This document shows positions 27,026 to 36,439 of a stretch of 64,000 bases of DNA, piece by piece. The notes under the pieces were generated by a model. That model saw only the letters and a list, made by a program, of their open reading frames with translations, searched no databases and had not been told where the DNA came from. Each line of letters begins with the position of its first letter. Within the stretch, counting starts at the first letter, position 1. Both the position numbers and the translations under genes were made by a program. Where the stretch lies: assembly GCA_902496295.1 (NCBI GenBank), contig CABVAF010000005.1, positions 1 through 64,000 on the forward strand, read 5' to 3'. Source of the stretch: an uncultured Clostridium sp. GTDB taxonomy: Bacteria; Bacillota; Clostridia; TANB77; CAG-508.

Positions 27026-27595
27026 GTGAGAAACTTGTTTTTTGCAATATTATTGCTCGCTATATCTGTAAGTATTGATTCTTTCGGCATAGGCATTACA
27101 TATGGAATTAGAAATACTGGAATTAGTAAGTCTGCTAATATTATTTTATTTATTGTTTCTTTGCTTTTTTCTGGTATTTCCATATTAGTGGGTAATGTTA
27201 TATTTTCTATAATTCCAGAAAATATTGTACATTTTATTAGTATTATTTTGTTAATTATTATGGGCTTATGGATTATATTAGAAACAATAAAAAATCCTAT
27301 TATATTAGACCTAAACAAATCTAATATAATAGAATTAAATGAGGCTATTTACTTAGCAATTGCATTATCTGTTGATTCTGTATGTGTTGGAATTTCTAGT
27401 GCATCGTTTGAAATATATGGGTTATTATTTCCTGTTTTTGTGCCTATTTTCCAATTACTATTCTTAAATTCTGGAATAATGCTTGGTAAAAGGTTTACAA
27501 CTATAAACTCATTTAAACATATCCCATTAAAACTATGGAACATGCTTTCTGGAATTTTACTAATTGTTATTGGTATAATTAGAATCTTTATATAA
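27026..27595 (+). CDS. ytaF: sporulation membrane protein of the YtaF/MntP type
   Basis: A plus-strand protein of about 187-189 residues with six membrane helices in two repeats. Each repeat carries a conserved acidic motif: ISVSIDSFGIGITYG near the N terminus and IALSVDSVCVGIS in the middle. This is the YtaF branch of the MntP manganese-exporter fold, found in spore formers. The start may be GTG at 27026 or, with GAGGTGAG as ribosome-binding site at good spacing, TTG at 27035. Transport function is inferred from the fold. Confidence 0.82.
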   Translation: MRNLFFAILLLAISVSIDSFGIGITYGIRNTGISKSANIILFIVSLLFSGISILVGNVIFSIIPENIVHFISIILLIIMGLWIILETIKNPIILDLNKSNIIELNEAIYLAIALSVDSVCVGISSASFEIYGLLFPVFVPIFQLLFLNSGIMLGKRFTTINSFKHIPLKLWNMLSGILLIVIGIIRIFI

Positions 27596-27600
27596 ATAAA

Positions 27601-27644
27601 AAGCAGATAGTTTGTAATTTATATAATTTACAAATTATCTGCTT
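27601..27644 (+). terminator. bidirectional terminator between ytaF and secF
   Basis: AAGCAGATA-TTTGTAA and TTACAAA-TATCTGCTT arms pair with one mismatch around a short A/T loop. The convergent genes ytaF and secF end on either side. Confidence 0.8.
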
Positions 27645-27680
27645 TAATTCTTTAATGCTTTAATTATTTTTTAATAACAA

Positions 27681-28328
27681 TTATTTTTCATTTAGTTTTT
27701 CAAGTTTTATTTCTCTTTTTACTGTTACTACTATTATTGCAAGTGTGTATAGTAATAGACCTATTGGTATTACTAATTGATTTATTGGTAGTCTTGTAAT
27801 TGCTATTAAGCTTAAGTATAGTAATTCTATTCCTACAACTCCTACTATATATTTCCCTAGAGTCCTAAATGAACCTAATTTTCTATAACGTACCATTGCA
27901 TATATAAATACTAATAGTGTACAAATGCATACTGGCCATATGTATGGGCTAATTAAATCCATTAATTTTACTTTTGGATTATGAACTGTATTTATATTTT
28001 CTACCGTATTTTCTAATTCATATTTTTCGTTTATTTTATTATTAAGTTCTTCAATTTTAGGTTTCAAGTCCTCATCTGATGCTTCGTCTATTGTAAATGA
28101 AACCATATCTTTATATAGCTCTACAACTTGAACTACTACTCTTTGATTTCCAAATACTTCTTTTGCAATATTTTTCATTTCTTTTACATCAAAGTCTTTA
28201 CCTATTGATACATATATAGTCACATTATCTTTATATGGTACATCTTTATTAAAACCTTTTTGCCATACCATTACACCACCTATAATAATTATGACTATTA
28301 ATATAACATAACTAATCTTTTTTAACAT
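27681..28328 (-). CDS. secF: short, divergent SecF-like translocase subunit
   Basis: The 215-residue protein starts one base before the end of secD. It has an N-terminal helix, a periplasmic-type alpha/beta domain (VTIYVSIGKDFDVKEMKNIAKEVFG...) and about three or four C-terminal helices. Usual SecF has about 290-320 residues and six helices, so this copy appears shortened, and the classical DFTGG motif is not visible. The call rests mainly on its position after secD. SecDF uses the proton motive force to help Sec-translocated proteins leave the membrane. Confidence 0.62.
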   Translation of the reverse strand: MLKKISYVILIVIIIIGGVMVWQKGFNKDVPYKDNVTIYVSIGKDFDVKEMKNIAKEVFGNQRVVVQVVELYKDMVSFTIDEASDEDLKPKIEELNNKINEKYELENTVENINTVHNPKVKLMDLISPYIWPVCICTLLVFIYAMVRYRKLGSFRTLGKYIVGVVGIELLYLSLIAITRLPINQLVIPIGLLLYTLAIIVVTVKREIKLEKLNEK

Positions 28329-29891
28329 TTATACTCTCTCCTTTACTGTATTTACTAATAGTGTTCTTGTTATTACAATATTGTATATTAATAGTGTTAC
28401 AATTCCCCAGAACATTACCATACCAAAACTATATAATGGCAACCAACTTGCAAAACATAAAATTACTGTTACTATTATAAGTGGTAATAAAACAAATAAC
28501 ATTCTTGTAAGTGCTTTTTGGAAGTCCATTTCTACTTCTGCTCTTTCCTTATCTTTATAATTTTTCTTTATTAAAGATAATAAGTAGAATGTGAATGTAA
28601 AGTTAAGTGTTATAGATGCTATTATTGCAATTAATCCATCTAATGTAAGCATTACATTTGTATATCTTATTGCAATTAATAAAAATGCAATATATCCAGC
28701 AAATGCAATTGCTGATAAGAAACCATTTTTCTTATATTTTATTATCATAACTATAAATGTTACTAATATTATAATTCCGATTGCTATAGCTACTATATAT
28801 ATTAATTCTTGTGGTATTTCTGAATATACAAACCTATTTACATCTAAAACATATGTTACTGGCATAACACCACTATTTAGTAATACTGCTAAGTTTGATG
28901 CTTGTCTTATATATTCATTTATATCTGAAGCTGATGTACTTGCTTGACCTATAGATAGTTGCAATTCTCCTGTTGAATTTTCTTGTTCAAATGCAGATTC
29001 TACTAATGTAGTACCATCTATAGTAATCTCTATTTTTTTACTATTATCATTTCCATCTTCATCAACAGATTTTATATATGTATTACTAATTTCTTTTAAC
29101 TTTTCTGTTCCTTCTTTATTAAATTGTATTGATAAAAATACTGTTGTAGCATTTGAATTTGAACTAACATATCCGTATTTTACAGTAGCTTGGTCTATAT
29201 ATGAGTTATCTAAAAGTACATTTCCATCTGGATCTGTAACTTCAAATTTTCCAGGCATATACATATATTGTGCGACAGTATCTGTGTCTGAGTAGTCTAA
29301 CATATCTACCATTATAGTTCCGTTTTCTTCATTTACACCAATTGTATAATCTGGTACATTTAATAATTGTAGTCTTTTGTCTACAATTTCTTTTGACTTT
29401 ACAAAGTTCTCTTTTGTTAGTACTTCTTCTGGATTTACAGGCTCTTCTTTTTTAGTTGTGCCTTCTCCTTCTTCTGTTACAACATTTCCGTCTTTATCGT
29501 AAATTACTTCGTTTACTGTATCATCTACAATTATGCCTAATTTTCTTGAACCTTCTAAATCCATTCCTAATGAATATTCTGGTATTATGCTACTTACACG
29601 TCCTTTATCTTGAACGAAAATTCCCCCAAATGAAATAGCACAAATAAGTATAATAACTAATATAGATAAAGCTATTTTTAATTTATTGTCTATTCTACTA
29701 ACCTTTTTCTCTGTTTTCTTGTCTTTATTTTTATTTGACTTTTCTTTAGTTTGACTTGCTTTTTTTACTTCATTTTCTGCATTCTTTTTTGTGCTTGCTT
29801 GTTTTTTTCCAGCTTCTTTTAATTCTTTTTTACTAGTATTGTTTGCATTGCTTTTCTTAGACTCTTTTACATCTTTCTTTTTTTCTTCCAC
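28329..29891 (-). CDS. secD: SecD-like protein translocase subunit with Lys-rich N-terminal tail
   Basis: The 520-residue protein opens with about 65 residues rich in Lys, Glu, Asn and Ser, then a membrane helix. LGMDLEGSRKL is the counterpart of the SecD LGLDL(Q/E)GG motif. A large extracytoplasmic region (VDKRLQLLNVPDY, IMVDMLDYSDTD, FLSIQFNKEGTEKLKEIS) precedes five C-terminal helices. It acts with SecF in late protein export. The basic cytosolic tail is not usual for SecD and might touch ribosomes or acidic partners (inference). Confidence 0.8.
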   Translation of the reverse strand: MEEKKKDVKESKKSNANNTSKKELKEAGKKQASTKKNAENEVKKASQTKEKSNKNKDKKTEKKVSRIDNKLKIALSILVIILICAISFGGIFVQDKGRVSSIIPEYSLGMDLEGSRKLGIIVDDTVNEVIYDKDGNVVTEEGEGTTKKEEPVNPEEVLTKENFVKSKEIVDKRLQLLNVPDYTIGVNEENGTIMVDMLDYSDTDTVAQYMYMPGKFEVTDPDGNVLLDNSYIDQATVKYGYVSSNSNATTVFLSIQFNKEGTEKLKEISNTYIKSVDEDGNDNSKKIEITIDGTTLVESAFEQENSTGELQLSIGQASTSASDINEYIRQASNLAVLLNSGVMPVTYVLDVNRFVYSEIPQELIYIVAIAIGIIILVTFIVMIIKYKKNGFLSAIAFAGYIAFLLIAIRYTNVMLTLDGLIAIIASITLNFTFTFYLLSLIKKNYKDKERAEVEMDFQKALTRMLFVLLPLIIVTVILCFASWLPLYSFGMVMFWGIVTLLIYNIVITRTLLVNTVKERV

Positions 29892-29910
29892 TTTATTTGC
29901 CTCCTAAAAC

Positions 29911-30570
29911 TTACAATAATTTAGTATCGTTTATAATTAACTCAAACCATATATCTAAATACTTTGCTGCAAATTTGCTCATCATAGTTCTGTCCATAAA
30001 TATTTCAAAGTAATCTAACACTGGTGATATTTTTGTATCTATTGTTAAGTCTAATGTTACCTTTCTTTGTTCTGCATCTACTAAAAATTTTGACTCTGTA
30101 ACAGCATAATTTACTTTATCATGTTTATCAAAACTTGATATATTTCTATTTGTTACTCTGCTTCTATGCGCATCTGACTTGTCTGCTAAAATTATTGCTG
30201 CGGAAATGTCACTAACTGCATTTCCTGTTTTTTCGTCATGGTTACCAATTGCTGTCATTATTTCTGTTCTCTTGCTTGCTTCCATTCCCATGTCTTTTAA
30301 TATTTGATATGATAAAATCGCTCCAGTATGTGCATGGTCTACTCTATTAACGCAATTTCCTATGTCGTGCATATAACCTGCAATTTTAGCAAGTTCTATT
30401 CTTTCTTCTGGATATTTTAGTGCAGTAAGCACTTCTGCTGCTCTATCTGCCACAATGGTCGCATGCCTTACAGAGTGCTCTGTATATCCAAGCTCATTAA
30501 GCTGTTTTTGTGAGCTCGATATTAAAGCTTTTATGTCTTCATTGTTTTTAACATCTTCAAAAGTTACCAT
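29911..30570 (-). CDS. HD-domain phosphohydrolase
   Basis: A 219-residue protein with a metal-dependent HD domain. The His-Asp pair is in AGYMHDIGN, with upstream HSVRHATIVADRAAEVL and downstream DHAHTGAILSYQILKD, IGNHDE and ILADKSDAHR. These supply the His and Asp ligands of an HD phosphohydrolase. The C-terminal part looks alpha/beta. The substrate is unknown. It lies 19 bases upstream of secD on the same strand. Confidence 0.8.
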   Translation of the reverse strand: MVTFEDVKNNEDIKALISSSQKQLNELGYTEHSVRHATIVADRAAEVLTALKYPEERIELAKIAGYMHDIGNCVNRVDHAHTGAILSYQILKDMGMEASKRTEIMTAIGNHDEKTGNAVSDISAAIILADKSDAHRSRVTNRNISSFDKHDKVNYAVTESKFLVDAEQRKVTLDLTIDTKISPVLDYFEIFMDRTMMSKFAAKYLDIWFELIINDTKLL

Positions 30571-30695
30571 TAAATGTCCTCCATTCTAATACTTTATGTA
30601 TTGTACATTAAAACAATTAAAATATCAACTATTTTAGTTAAGTTTTATCTTTACTTTTCATTTTTTATAAGTGCCTTCTGTTTTTGTTACTAGTA

Positions 30696-33431
30696 CTATT
30701 TTACGTCATACCAAGATGTTGCCTCAGATGTTTCTACTTTAAGTGGTACATCTAATTTAGTTGCATTTTCCATACAGCTTTGTAAAATTTCTTTTACCTT
30801 TTCTTTTACTTCTTCACTACATTCTATAATAAGTTCATCATGAATTTGTAAAACAAGTCTTGCATCTAGTTTTTCTTCTTGTAACTTTTTAAATACATTT
30901 ATCATTGCAATTTTCATTATATCTGCTGCTGTTCCTTGTATTGGAGTATTCATTGCTGCACGACTACCAAATTGTCTTATCATGTAATTATTTGACTTAA
31001 GTTCTGGAATATATCTTCTTCTGTTAAACAGTGTTTCTACATAGCCATCATTTTTTGCTTTTTCTACAATGTTGTCCATAAATTCTTTTACTCCACTATA
31101 TTTTTCAAGATATTGTTTTATATATTCTTTTGCTTTTTTATTAGTTATCCCAAGTTGCTGGGCTAACCCATAGTCACTAATTCCATAAACAATTCCAAAA
31201 TTTACAGCTTTTGCTGCACTTCTTTGCTCTTTTGTTACCTGTTCTATTGGAATATTTAAAACTTTTGAAGCAGCTTGTTTGTGTATATCTTCATCATTTT
31301 TAAAAGCTTCTATCATATGATTATCTTTAGAAATGTGTGCTAATACTCTTAGTTCTATTTGAGAATAATCTGCATCTATAAATATATTTTTTCCTTTAGT
31401 GTTAAATGCTTTTCTTATTTGCTTTCCTTGCTCAACTCTTGTAGGGATATTTTGCAAATTTGGCTCTGTACTGCTTATTCTTCCTGTTGCCGTTATTGTT
31501 TGATGGAAGTATGAGTGTATTCTTTGAGTCTTTTGATTAATATATGGAATTAGCCCTTCAACATATGTTGAATTTAACTTTACTAAGCTTCTATATTCTA
31601 ATAATTTTTCAATTACGGGATGTTCTTGTAATAGTTTTTCTAATATATCTGAGTCTGTAGAGTATCCGGTTTTTGTTTTTTTATAAACTGGTAATTTTAG
31701 TTTTTCAAACAATATTTTTCCTAATTGTTGTGTTGAATTAATATTAAATTCTTCACCAACAGATGTATATATATCTTGTTTTATGCTTTCTATTTGCTCT
31801 TTTAATTTGTTACCAAATGATATAAGTTCTTCTTTATCTATTGGCATTCCATTAAATTGCATTTCACCTAAAACTTGTACTAGTGGTATTTCAATGTTGC
31901 TAAATAAATCTATTAAGTTTTCTTCTTTTAATTTAACTAATGTAACTTCATAAATTTTATTAATACAATAACTATATAAGTCATTTTTTAATTCTTCATA
32001 ATTATTTTCCTCTTCTTCAAGTCCTGTAAACAAATTAATTTGCTTATTTTTTTCTTTAGTTGCTCCTCTTTTTTCTAAATACTCATCTATATATAAATTT
32101 AAATATTCAATGCTTAAATTTTCAATTGTATATTTAGAGTCTGTAGGATTTAAGTCATATGCCGCAATTTTAGTATCATAAGTTATTGCTTCAGTAGTAA
32201 TTCCCAATTGTTTAAAAATAACGTAATCTTCTGCTAAATCATGTCCAAACTTTTGTATTTCTTTGCTTTCAAAAATTTCTTTAAACTTTTTTGCAAATTC
32301 TTCTTCGCTATTTACATTAACAGAATATACAGTATTTGCTTCTTTTATATAAATGCTTATTTGCTTAATCTTTTTAGGAATAATTTTTTCTATATCTTCG
32401 CTTTTTTCTTTTAATATTGAAAAAACTATTTTCTTATCTTTTTTTATTTTTTCTATTATTTCATTTAATTTAGGATTTTTTAAATTCGTAATCTCTGTTT
32501 CAAATAATTCTTTATCTAAATCTATAGAGTCTTCTGCAACTTCTTCCTTAAGATTAAATCTTTCCATAAACCTGTTAAAGTTTAGCTCTTTAAACTTTTC
32601 TGTTACTTTTTCTTTATTCCATTCTTTAACTTTTAAATCTTCTATTTTGTTTTCTAAAGGAACTTCTCTATTTATTGTTCCCAAAGTTTTAGATAAATAT
32701 GCCATTTCTTTGTCATTAACTAGTTTTTCTTTAGCCTTTGGTTTTAATGTATCTTTTCCCTCTTCTATGGCTTTATATAGATTATCTATTGTTCCATAAG
32801 TTTTTATTAATTCCAAAGCTGTTTTTTCACCTATTCCAGCCACTCCAGGAATATTATCTGATGTATCTCCCATAAGTCCTTTTACTTCTATAAGTTGAAC
32901 TGGCTTAATACCATACTTTTCAATTATTGCTTCTTCGTCAAAATAGTCTACTTCTGTTTTACCAACTTTAGTATGTGGAATTCTTATTGTTACTTTATTT
33001 GATGCAAGTTGGAAAGTATCTCTATCTCCTGATACAATTACAACGTCTATTCCTTCTTGCTCTGCTCTTTTAGATAAAGTACCTAGTATATCATCCGCTT
33101 CGTATGTTTCCTTTTCAATTATTGTAATATTCATATCTGTTAATACTTCTTTTACAATTGGCATTTGTTCTGCAAGCTCATTAGGCATACCTTTTCTATT
33201 TGCCTTATAACCTTCATACATTTTATGTCTTGCGGTAGGGGCTTTTAGGTCAAATGCTACTGCAATATAGTCTGGCTTTGTATCATCTAAAACCTTAAAC
33301 AATATTGCCAAAAATCCATATACTGCGTTTGTGTATTTTCCATCTTTAGTCGTAAGCATTTTTGACCCCATAATTCCATAAAAAGCTCTATTTAAAATAC
33401 TATTTCCATCAATTAAAACTAATTTACCCAT
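30696..33431 (-). CDS. polA: DNA polymerase I
   Basis: The 911-residue protein contains the 5'-3' exonuclease (LIDGNSILNRAFYG, ADDILGTLS, SGDRDTFQLA, GVAGIGEKTALEL), a central 3'-5' exonuclease-like fold and the A-family polymerase domain (DADYSQIELRVLAH, AKAVNFGIVYGIS, QIHDELIIE). The metal-binding DxE of proofreading exonucleases is replaced (VFSILKEKS), so proofreading is probably absent, as in many Firmicutes. It fills gaps during repair and replaces Okazaki RNA primers. Confidence 0.97.
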   Translation of the reverse strand: MGKLVLIDGNSILNRAFYGIMGSKMLTTKDGKYTNAVYGFLAILFKVLDDTKPDYIAVAFDLKAPTARHKMYEGYKANRKGMPNELAEQMPIVKEVLTDMNITIIEKETYEADDILGTLSKRAEQEGIDVVIVSGDRDTFQLASNKVTIRIPHTKVGKTEVDYFDEEAIIEKYGIKPVQLIEVKGLMGDTSDNIPGVAGIGEKTALELIKTYGTIDNLYKAIEEGKDTLKPKAKEKLVNDKEMAYLSKTLGTINREVPLENKIEDLKVKEWNKEKVTEKFKELNFNRFMERFNLKEEVAEDSIDLDKELFETEITNLKNPKLNEIIEKIKKDKKIVFSILKEKSEDIEKIIPKKIKQISIYIKEANTVYSVNVNSEEEFAKKFKEIFESKEIQKFGHDLAEDYVIFKQLGITTEAITYDTKIAAYDLNPTDSKYTIENLSIEYLNLYIDEYLEKRGATKEKNKQINLFTGLEEEENNYEELKNDLYSYCINKIYEVTLVKLKEENLIDLFSNIEIPLVQVLGEMQFNGMPIDKEELISFGNKLKEQIESIKQDIYTSVGEEFNINSTQQLGKILFEKLKLPVYKKTKTGYSTDSDILEKLLQEHPVIEKLLEYRSLVKLNSTYVEGLIPYINQKTQRIHSYFHQTITATGRISSTEPNLQNIPTRVEQGKQIRKAFNTKGKNIFIDADYSQIELRVLAHISKDNHMIEAFKNDEDIHKQAASKVLNIPIEQVTKEQRSAAKAVNFGIVYGISDYGLAQQLGITNKKAKEYIKQYLEKYSGVKEFMDNIVEKAKNDGYVETLFNRRRYIPELKSNNYMIRQFGSRAAMNTPIQGTAADIMKIAMINVFKKLQEEKLDARLVLQIHDELIIECSEEVKEKVKEILQSCMENATKLDVPLKVETSEATSWYDVK

Positions 33432-33491
33432 AATTTCTTGTAAGATATAATATCTTAATCTCCTTTCGTTTTTTATTTTATAATTTCTATA

Positions 33492-33908
33492 CTATGATTT
33501 TAAAACCATTCCATATCCTAAATTAGCATCTATTCTTTTTACAAAGCCAAATTTTTCATAAAATTCTTCTTTTCCTTTTGTTGCACCTAGATATACTCTT
33601 AAGTCTGGATTTTCTTTTTTAATTTCATCTACTTTTCCCAATAGCTTATTCATTATTATAGTACCTATTTTCTTATTTTGATATTCTGGTATAACCATTA
33701 TATCATGTATATACATAAAACAAATAGCATCGCCAATTAATCTTCCATAACCAATTATTTTATCATCATCATATATACTTACTGAATAATAAGTGTTATC
33801 TAATGCTTTTTTAGAAATATTTTTATCATATGCTCCCCAGCCAACAGAATCATATAATAAATTAAATTCCTGTACATTTTTGTTGTTTTCTTTTATTCTT
33901 ATTTTCAT
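33492..33908 (-). CDS. GNAT-family N-acetyltransferase
   Basis: The 138-residue protein has the GNAT core: DKIIGYGRLIGD (beta strands 2-3), MYIHDIMVIPEYQNKKIGTIIM with the acetyl-CoA loop QNKKIG, and YLGATKGKEEFYEKFGF near the C terminus. The acceptor is unknown. It follows the transglutaminase-like gene after 19 bases. Confidence 0.88.
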   Translation of the reverse strand: MKIRIKENNKNVQEFNLLYDSVGWGAYDKNISKKALDNTYYSVSIYDDDKIIGYGRLIGDAICFMYIHDIMVIPEYQNKKIGTIIMNKLLGKVDEIKKENPDLRVYLGATKGKEEFYEKFGFVKRIDANLGYGMVLKS

Positions 33909-33927
33909 TTTTCATGCTCCTTTTGTT

Positions 33928-35145
33928 CTATATACTAAGCTGTCCTTCTTCAAATTTCAAATCCACTTGACTTATTTCTTTAGACTTCTTAGTTTTATAG
34001 TCAAAGTCATAATATCTTTTATTTCCATTTTCTTCATCTAGACTAAATACAATTTTTCTTGGTAATTCTTTAGTATCTTCATAAGCATAACTATCTACTT
34101 TAATTCTTTTAGTAAATTCTATATCTGTACTTTTTGATAATATCCACTTAATTATTTCTACATAATCTGAATCTGTTGCTCTTCCTATGGTTTTAATCTG
34201 TTTTATTCTTTCAATAAAATGTACCATTTTTTCATTAAAATTACTTCCTTCTAAATTATTAGCAAGCCCACTTAAAGTCTCGTCTGTGTAGTCCCCCTCA
34301 AAGTTTTCTAAATAACCTATGACTCTGTCTATTTCTTTTAGTTTCTTATCTCCTATGCTTGAAAATTCGTATTCATCTACTTCTGTTTGTTTTAAGTCAT
34401 GAGAATTTTCTTCAAATTCTCTTCTAGAAATTGCAAAATTTTTACTTTTAAGTCCAAATTTTAATCTTGCTGCATCGTATGTAGGATCTGATAAATAGTC
34501 ATTTCCATTTGAGTCACTTATCATTACATAATCATGGTCATCTTCTGATAAAATAGTACTGTCTAAATTGCATCTATAGCATAGATAATCATACGTAGCT
34601 GCAAATGAGGCACATATTCCCCAGTTTTTTGAAATTGATGTAAATATGTTTCTTGAATATCTTTCGTGGAATTTTGCATTAGCTGTATATTGTAAAACAT
34701 TTAAATCATATGAAAGCATTGTAGCTGTTTGATTGTATAAATATTTATATTTTTGTAAGTCTGTCCATTCTGGTTTTATTCCATTTATAATGCTATCAAA
34801 AATTTCTTCTCCTTCGAAAAATTCGTCCGGACTTATTTCTACTATTTTATTTCCGCCTTGCTTTTCTGTCTTAAATCTTACTTTAAAATTAGGTGATAAT
34901 CTTCTTATAACCTCCATTATATTCTTACTTGGTATATATACACTGGTTAATATAGGAGAAATGTACTGTTTAAAATTTACAAGTATATATTCCAATTCTT
35001 GTTCTGTGAGAGTGTCAATATCTTCAAGTACAGAATTTCTAACTACAATTCTTCCATTTTTCTTTATATCAATTTGCCCTTGAAATGGTGTAATTTCTGG
35101 TAACTCTTCGCCCTTGTCTAAATCTATAAATACCTTATTATTAAT
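33928..35145 (-). CDS. transglutaminase-like cysteine protein, probably starting at ATT
   Basis: The protein carries a transglutaminase-like triad: Cys in NWGICASFAATYDYLC, His in EDDHDYVMIS and Asp in DYLSDPTYD. No ATG lies near the 5' end. An in-frame TTG at 34995 has no ribosome-binding site, but the frame stays open upstream to a GGGAGG site (35154-35159), eight bases before an ATT at 35145. That start gives 405 residues beginning INNKVFIDLDKGEEL. The N-terminal part resembles no domain I know. No signal peptide is seen, so a cytosolic role is likely. Catalysis (protease, transglutaminase or deamidase) is not determined. Confidence 0.75.
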   Translation of the reverse strand: MNNKVFIDLDKGEELPEITPFQGQIDIKKNGRIVVRNSVLEDIDTLTEQELEYILVNFKQYISPILTSVYIPSKNIMEVIRRLSPNFKVRFKTEKQGGNKIVEISPDEFFEGEEIFDSIINGIKPEWTDLQKYKYLYNQTATMLSYDLNVLQYTANAKFHERYSRNIFTSISKNWGICASFAATYDYLCYRCNLDSTILSEDDHDYVMISDSNGNDYLSDPTYDAARLKFGLKSKNFAISRREFEENSHDLKQTEVDEYEFSSIGDKKLKEIDRVIGYLENFEGDYTDETLSGLANNLEGSNFNEKMVHFIERIKQIKTIGRATDSDYVEIIKWILSKSTDIEFTKRIKVDSYAYEDTKELPRKIVFSLDEENGNKRYYDFDYKTKKSKEISQVDLKFEEGQLSI

Positions 35146-35308
35146 TTTTAATTCCTCCCTTTTTAGTTTTTATATATTTTGTTAGTTTTTTTATTAATGA
35201 TATTATTTTTCTAGTTCGTTATCCTTATAAATATTTGCGATGATATTATTATCTCACTTTCAAATTTACGATTTGCATTTTTTATAAATTGTAATCTATT
35301 ATTTAGCT

Positions 35309-35776
35309 TTAAGGACTTTCACGTATCAAAGTAGATTTTACTATATCATTTTCATCAAAATAAACTTCAAATATATAAAACTTTCTATGACCAGCTGTTA
35401 TATAATTAGTTATTGTTCCTGCAGAATAATAATATATATATTTATGTTTATCTGTTTTTTCTCCTAACAATTCCTCAATTTGCTCCTTTGATAATCCAAT
35501 GAGACTTTTATTGTCATTCAATTTTTTCATTTCTATATAAGTATTATCTGGTTTTGCACTTACATAATCATACCATGAAGGAACTGAAATTAAGAAAATC
35601 CCCAACCAAATAACTATAACCATATTTTTTATTTTTATATATTTTCGTTCTTCTATTACCATTTTTCTCTTTATTATGTATATTACTATAGCAGATAATA
35701 TAATACCTATTATATATGGTAATAATATTACTAAAAAAGAATAGATGAACATTAAAGCAACTAAAACAACACCCAT
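35309..35776 (-). CDS. small membrane protein with SmpA/OmlA-like C-terminal segment
   Basis: The 155-residue protein has two or three N-terminal membrane helices (to about residue 65). A soluble part follows with GLSKEQIEELLGEKTDK, a Tyr-rich strand (YIYYYSAG) and FEVYFDENDIVKST. The GLSKEQ...LLG...FDxxxxV pattern resembles the SmpA/OmlA-like fold. No function is known. It lies between queH and the transglutaminase-like gene. Confidence 0.65.
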   Translation of the reverse strand: MGVVLVALMFIYSFLVILLPYIIGIILSAIVIYIIKRKMVIEERKYIKIKNMVIVIWLGIFLISVPSWYDYVSAKPDNTYIEMKKLNDNKSLIGLSKEQIEELLGEKTDKHKYIYYYSAGTITNYITAGHRKFYIFEVYFDENDIVKSTLIRESP

Positions 35777-35831
35777 TTTTATTTCCTCTATAAATTACTA
35801 GTTATTATTTAAATATTATTATTTGCATTTT

Positions 35832-36383
35832 TCATTCTTTGTCTTTCTTTATTTGCTTACTATATCTATCTTCCTCTGAAAATACACAACCACAATATTT
35901 TTGCATATATAATCCAAGCTCTCTTGCTTTTGCTTGTCCTTCTCTAAAACCTACTCTAAAGTCTCTATACACAAATTCTATATTATATTTCTTTGCAAGC
36001 TCTTCTGCAATTTCCTTTATTGCTTCATGGTTTTGGTATATACTAACTAATAGTGTAGTTGAAAATGCATCATATCCGTTCTCTTTTGCATATTTTACTG
36101 TATCTTCTAACCTTACTCTATAACAGTAGTTTACACATCTGTTTTTTAAGTCACACACTACATTTTTACAAAATTCATCTAGTCCATAATCTTCGTGGAA
36201 TATAGCTTTTATATTTATGCTTTTTGTGTATTCTTTTAGGCAGTCTCTTCTTGCTTTATATTCCATATATGGATGTATATTAGGATTATACCAATACACA
36301 GTTGGCTCTATTCCTTCACTTCTTAACTCGTCTATGCAATATACACTACATGGTGCACAACAAGTATGTAATAAAAGTTTCAT
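35832..36383 (-). CDS. queH: epoxyqueuosine reductase QueH
   Basis: QueH reduces epoxyqueuosine in tRNA to queuosine, replacing QueG in many anaerobes. The 183-residue protein shows the N-terminal HTCCAPCSVYCI cysteines, VYWYNPNIHPYMEY, NRCVNYCYRVRLE, the FSTTLLVSIYQNHE block and the C-terminal YCGCVFSEEDRY cysteines. These ligate the iron-sulfur cluster and second iron. QueA, the preceding step, is at 2036-3091. Confidence 0.93.
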   Translation of the reverse strand: MKLLLHTCCAPCSVYCIDELRSEGIEPTVYWYNPNIHPYMEYKARRDCLKEYTKSINIKAIFHEDYGLDEFCKNVVCDLKNRCVNYCYRVRLEDTVKYAKENGYDAFSTTLLVSIYQNHEAIKEIAEELAKKYNIEFVYRDFRVGFREGQAKARELGLYMQKYCGCVFSEEDRYSKQIKKDKE

Positions 36384-36439
36384 TTTCCTTCTCCTATATT
36401 TATTATTAATAATATTCTTTATATATTTTTCTTATATTC

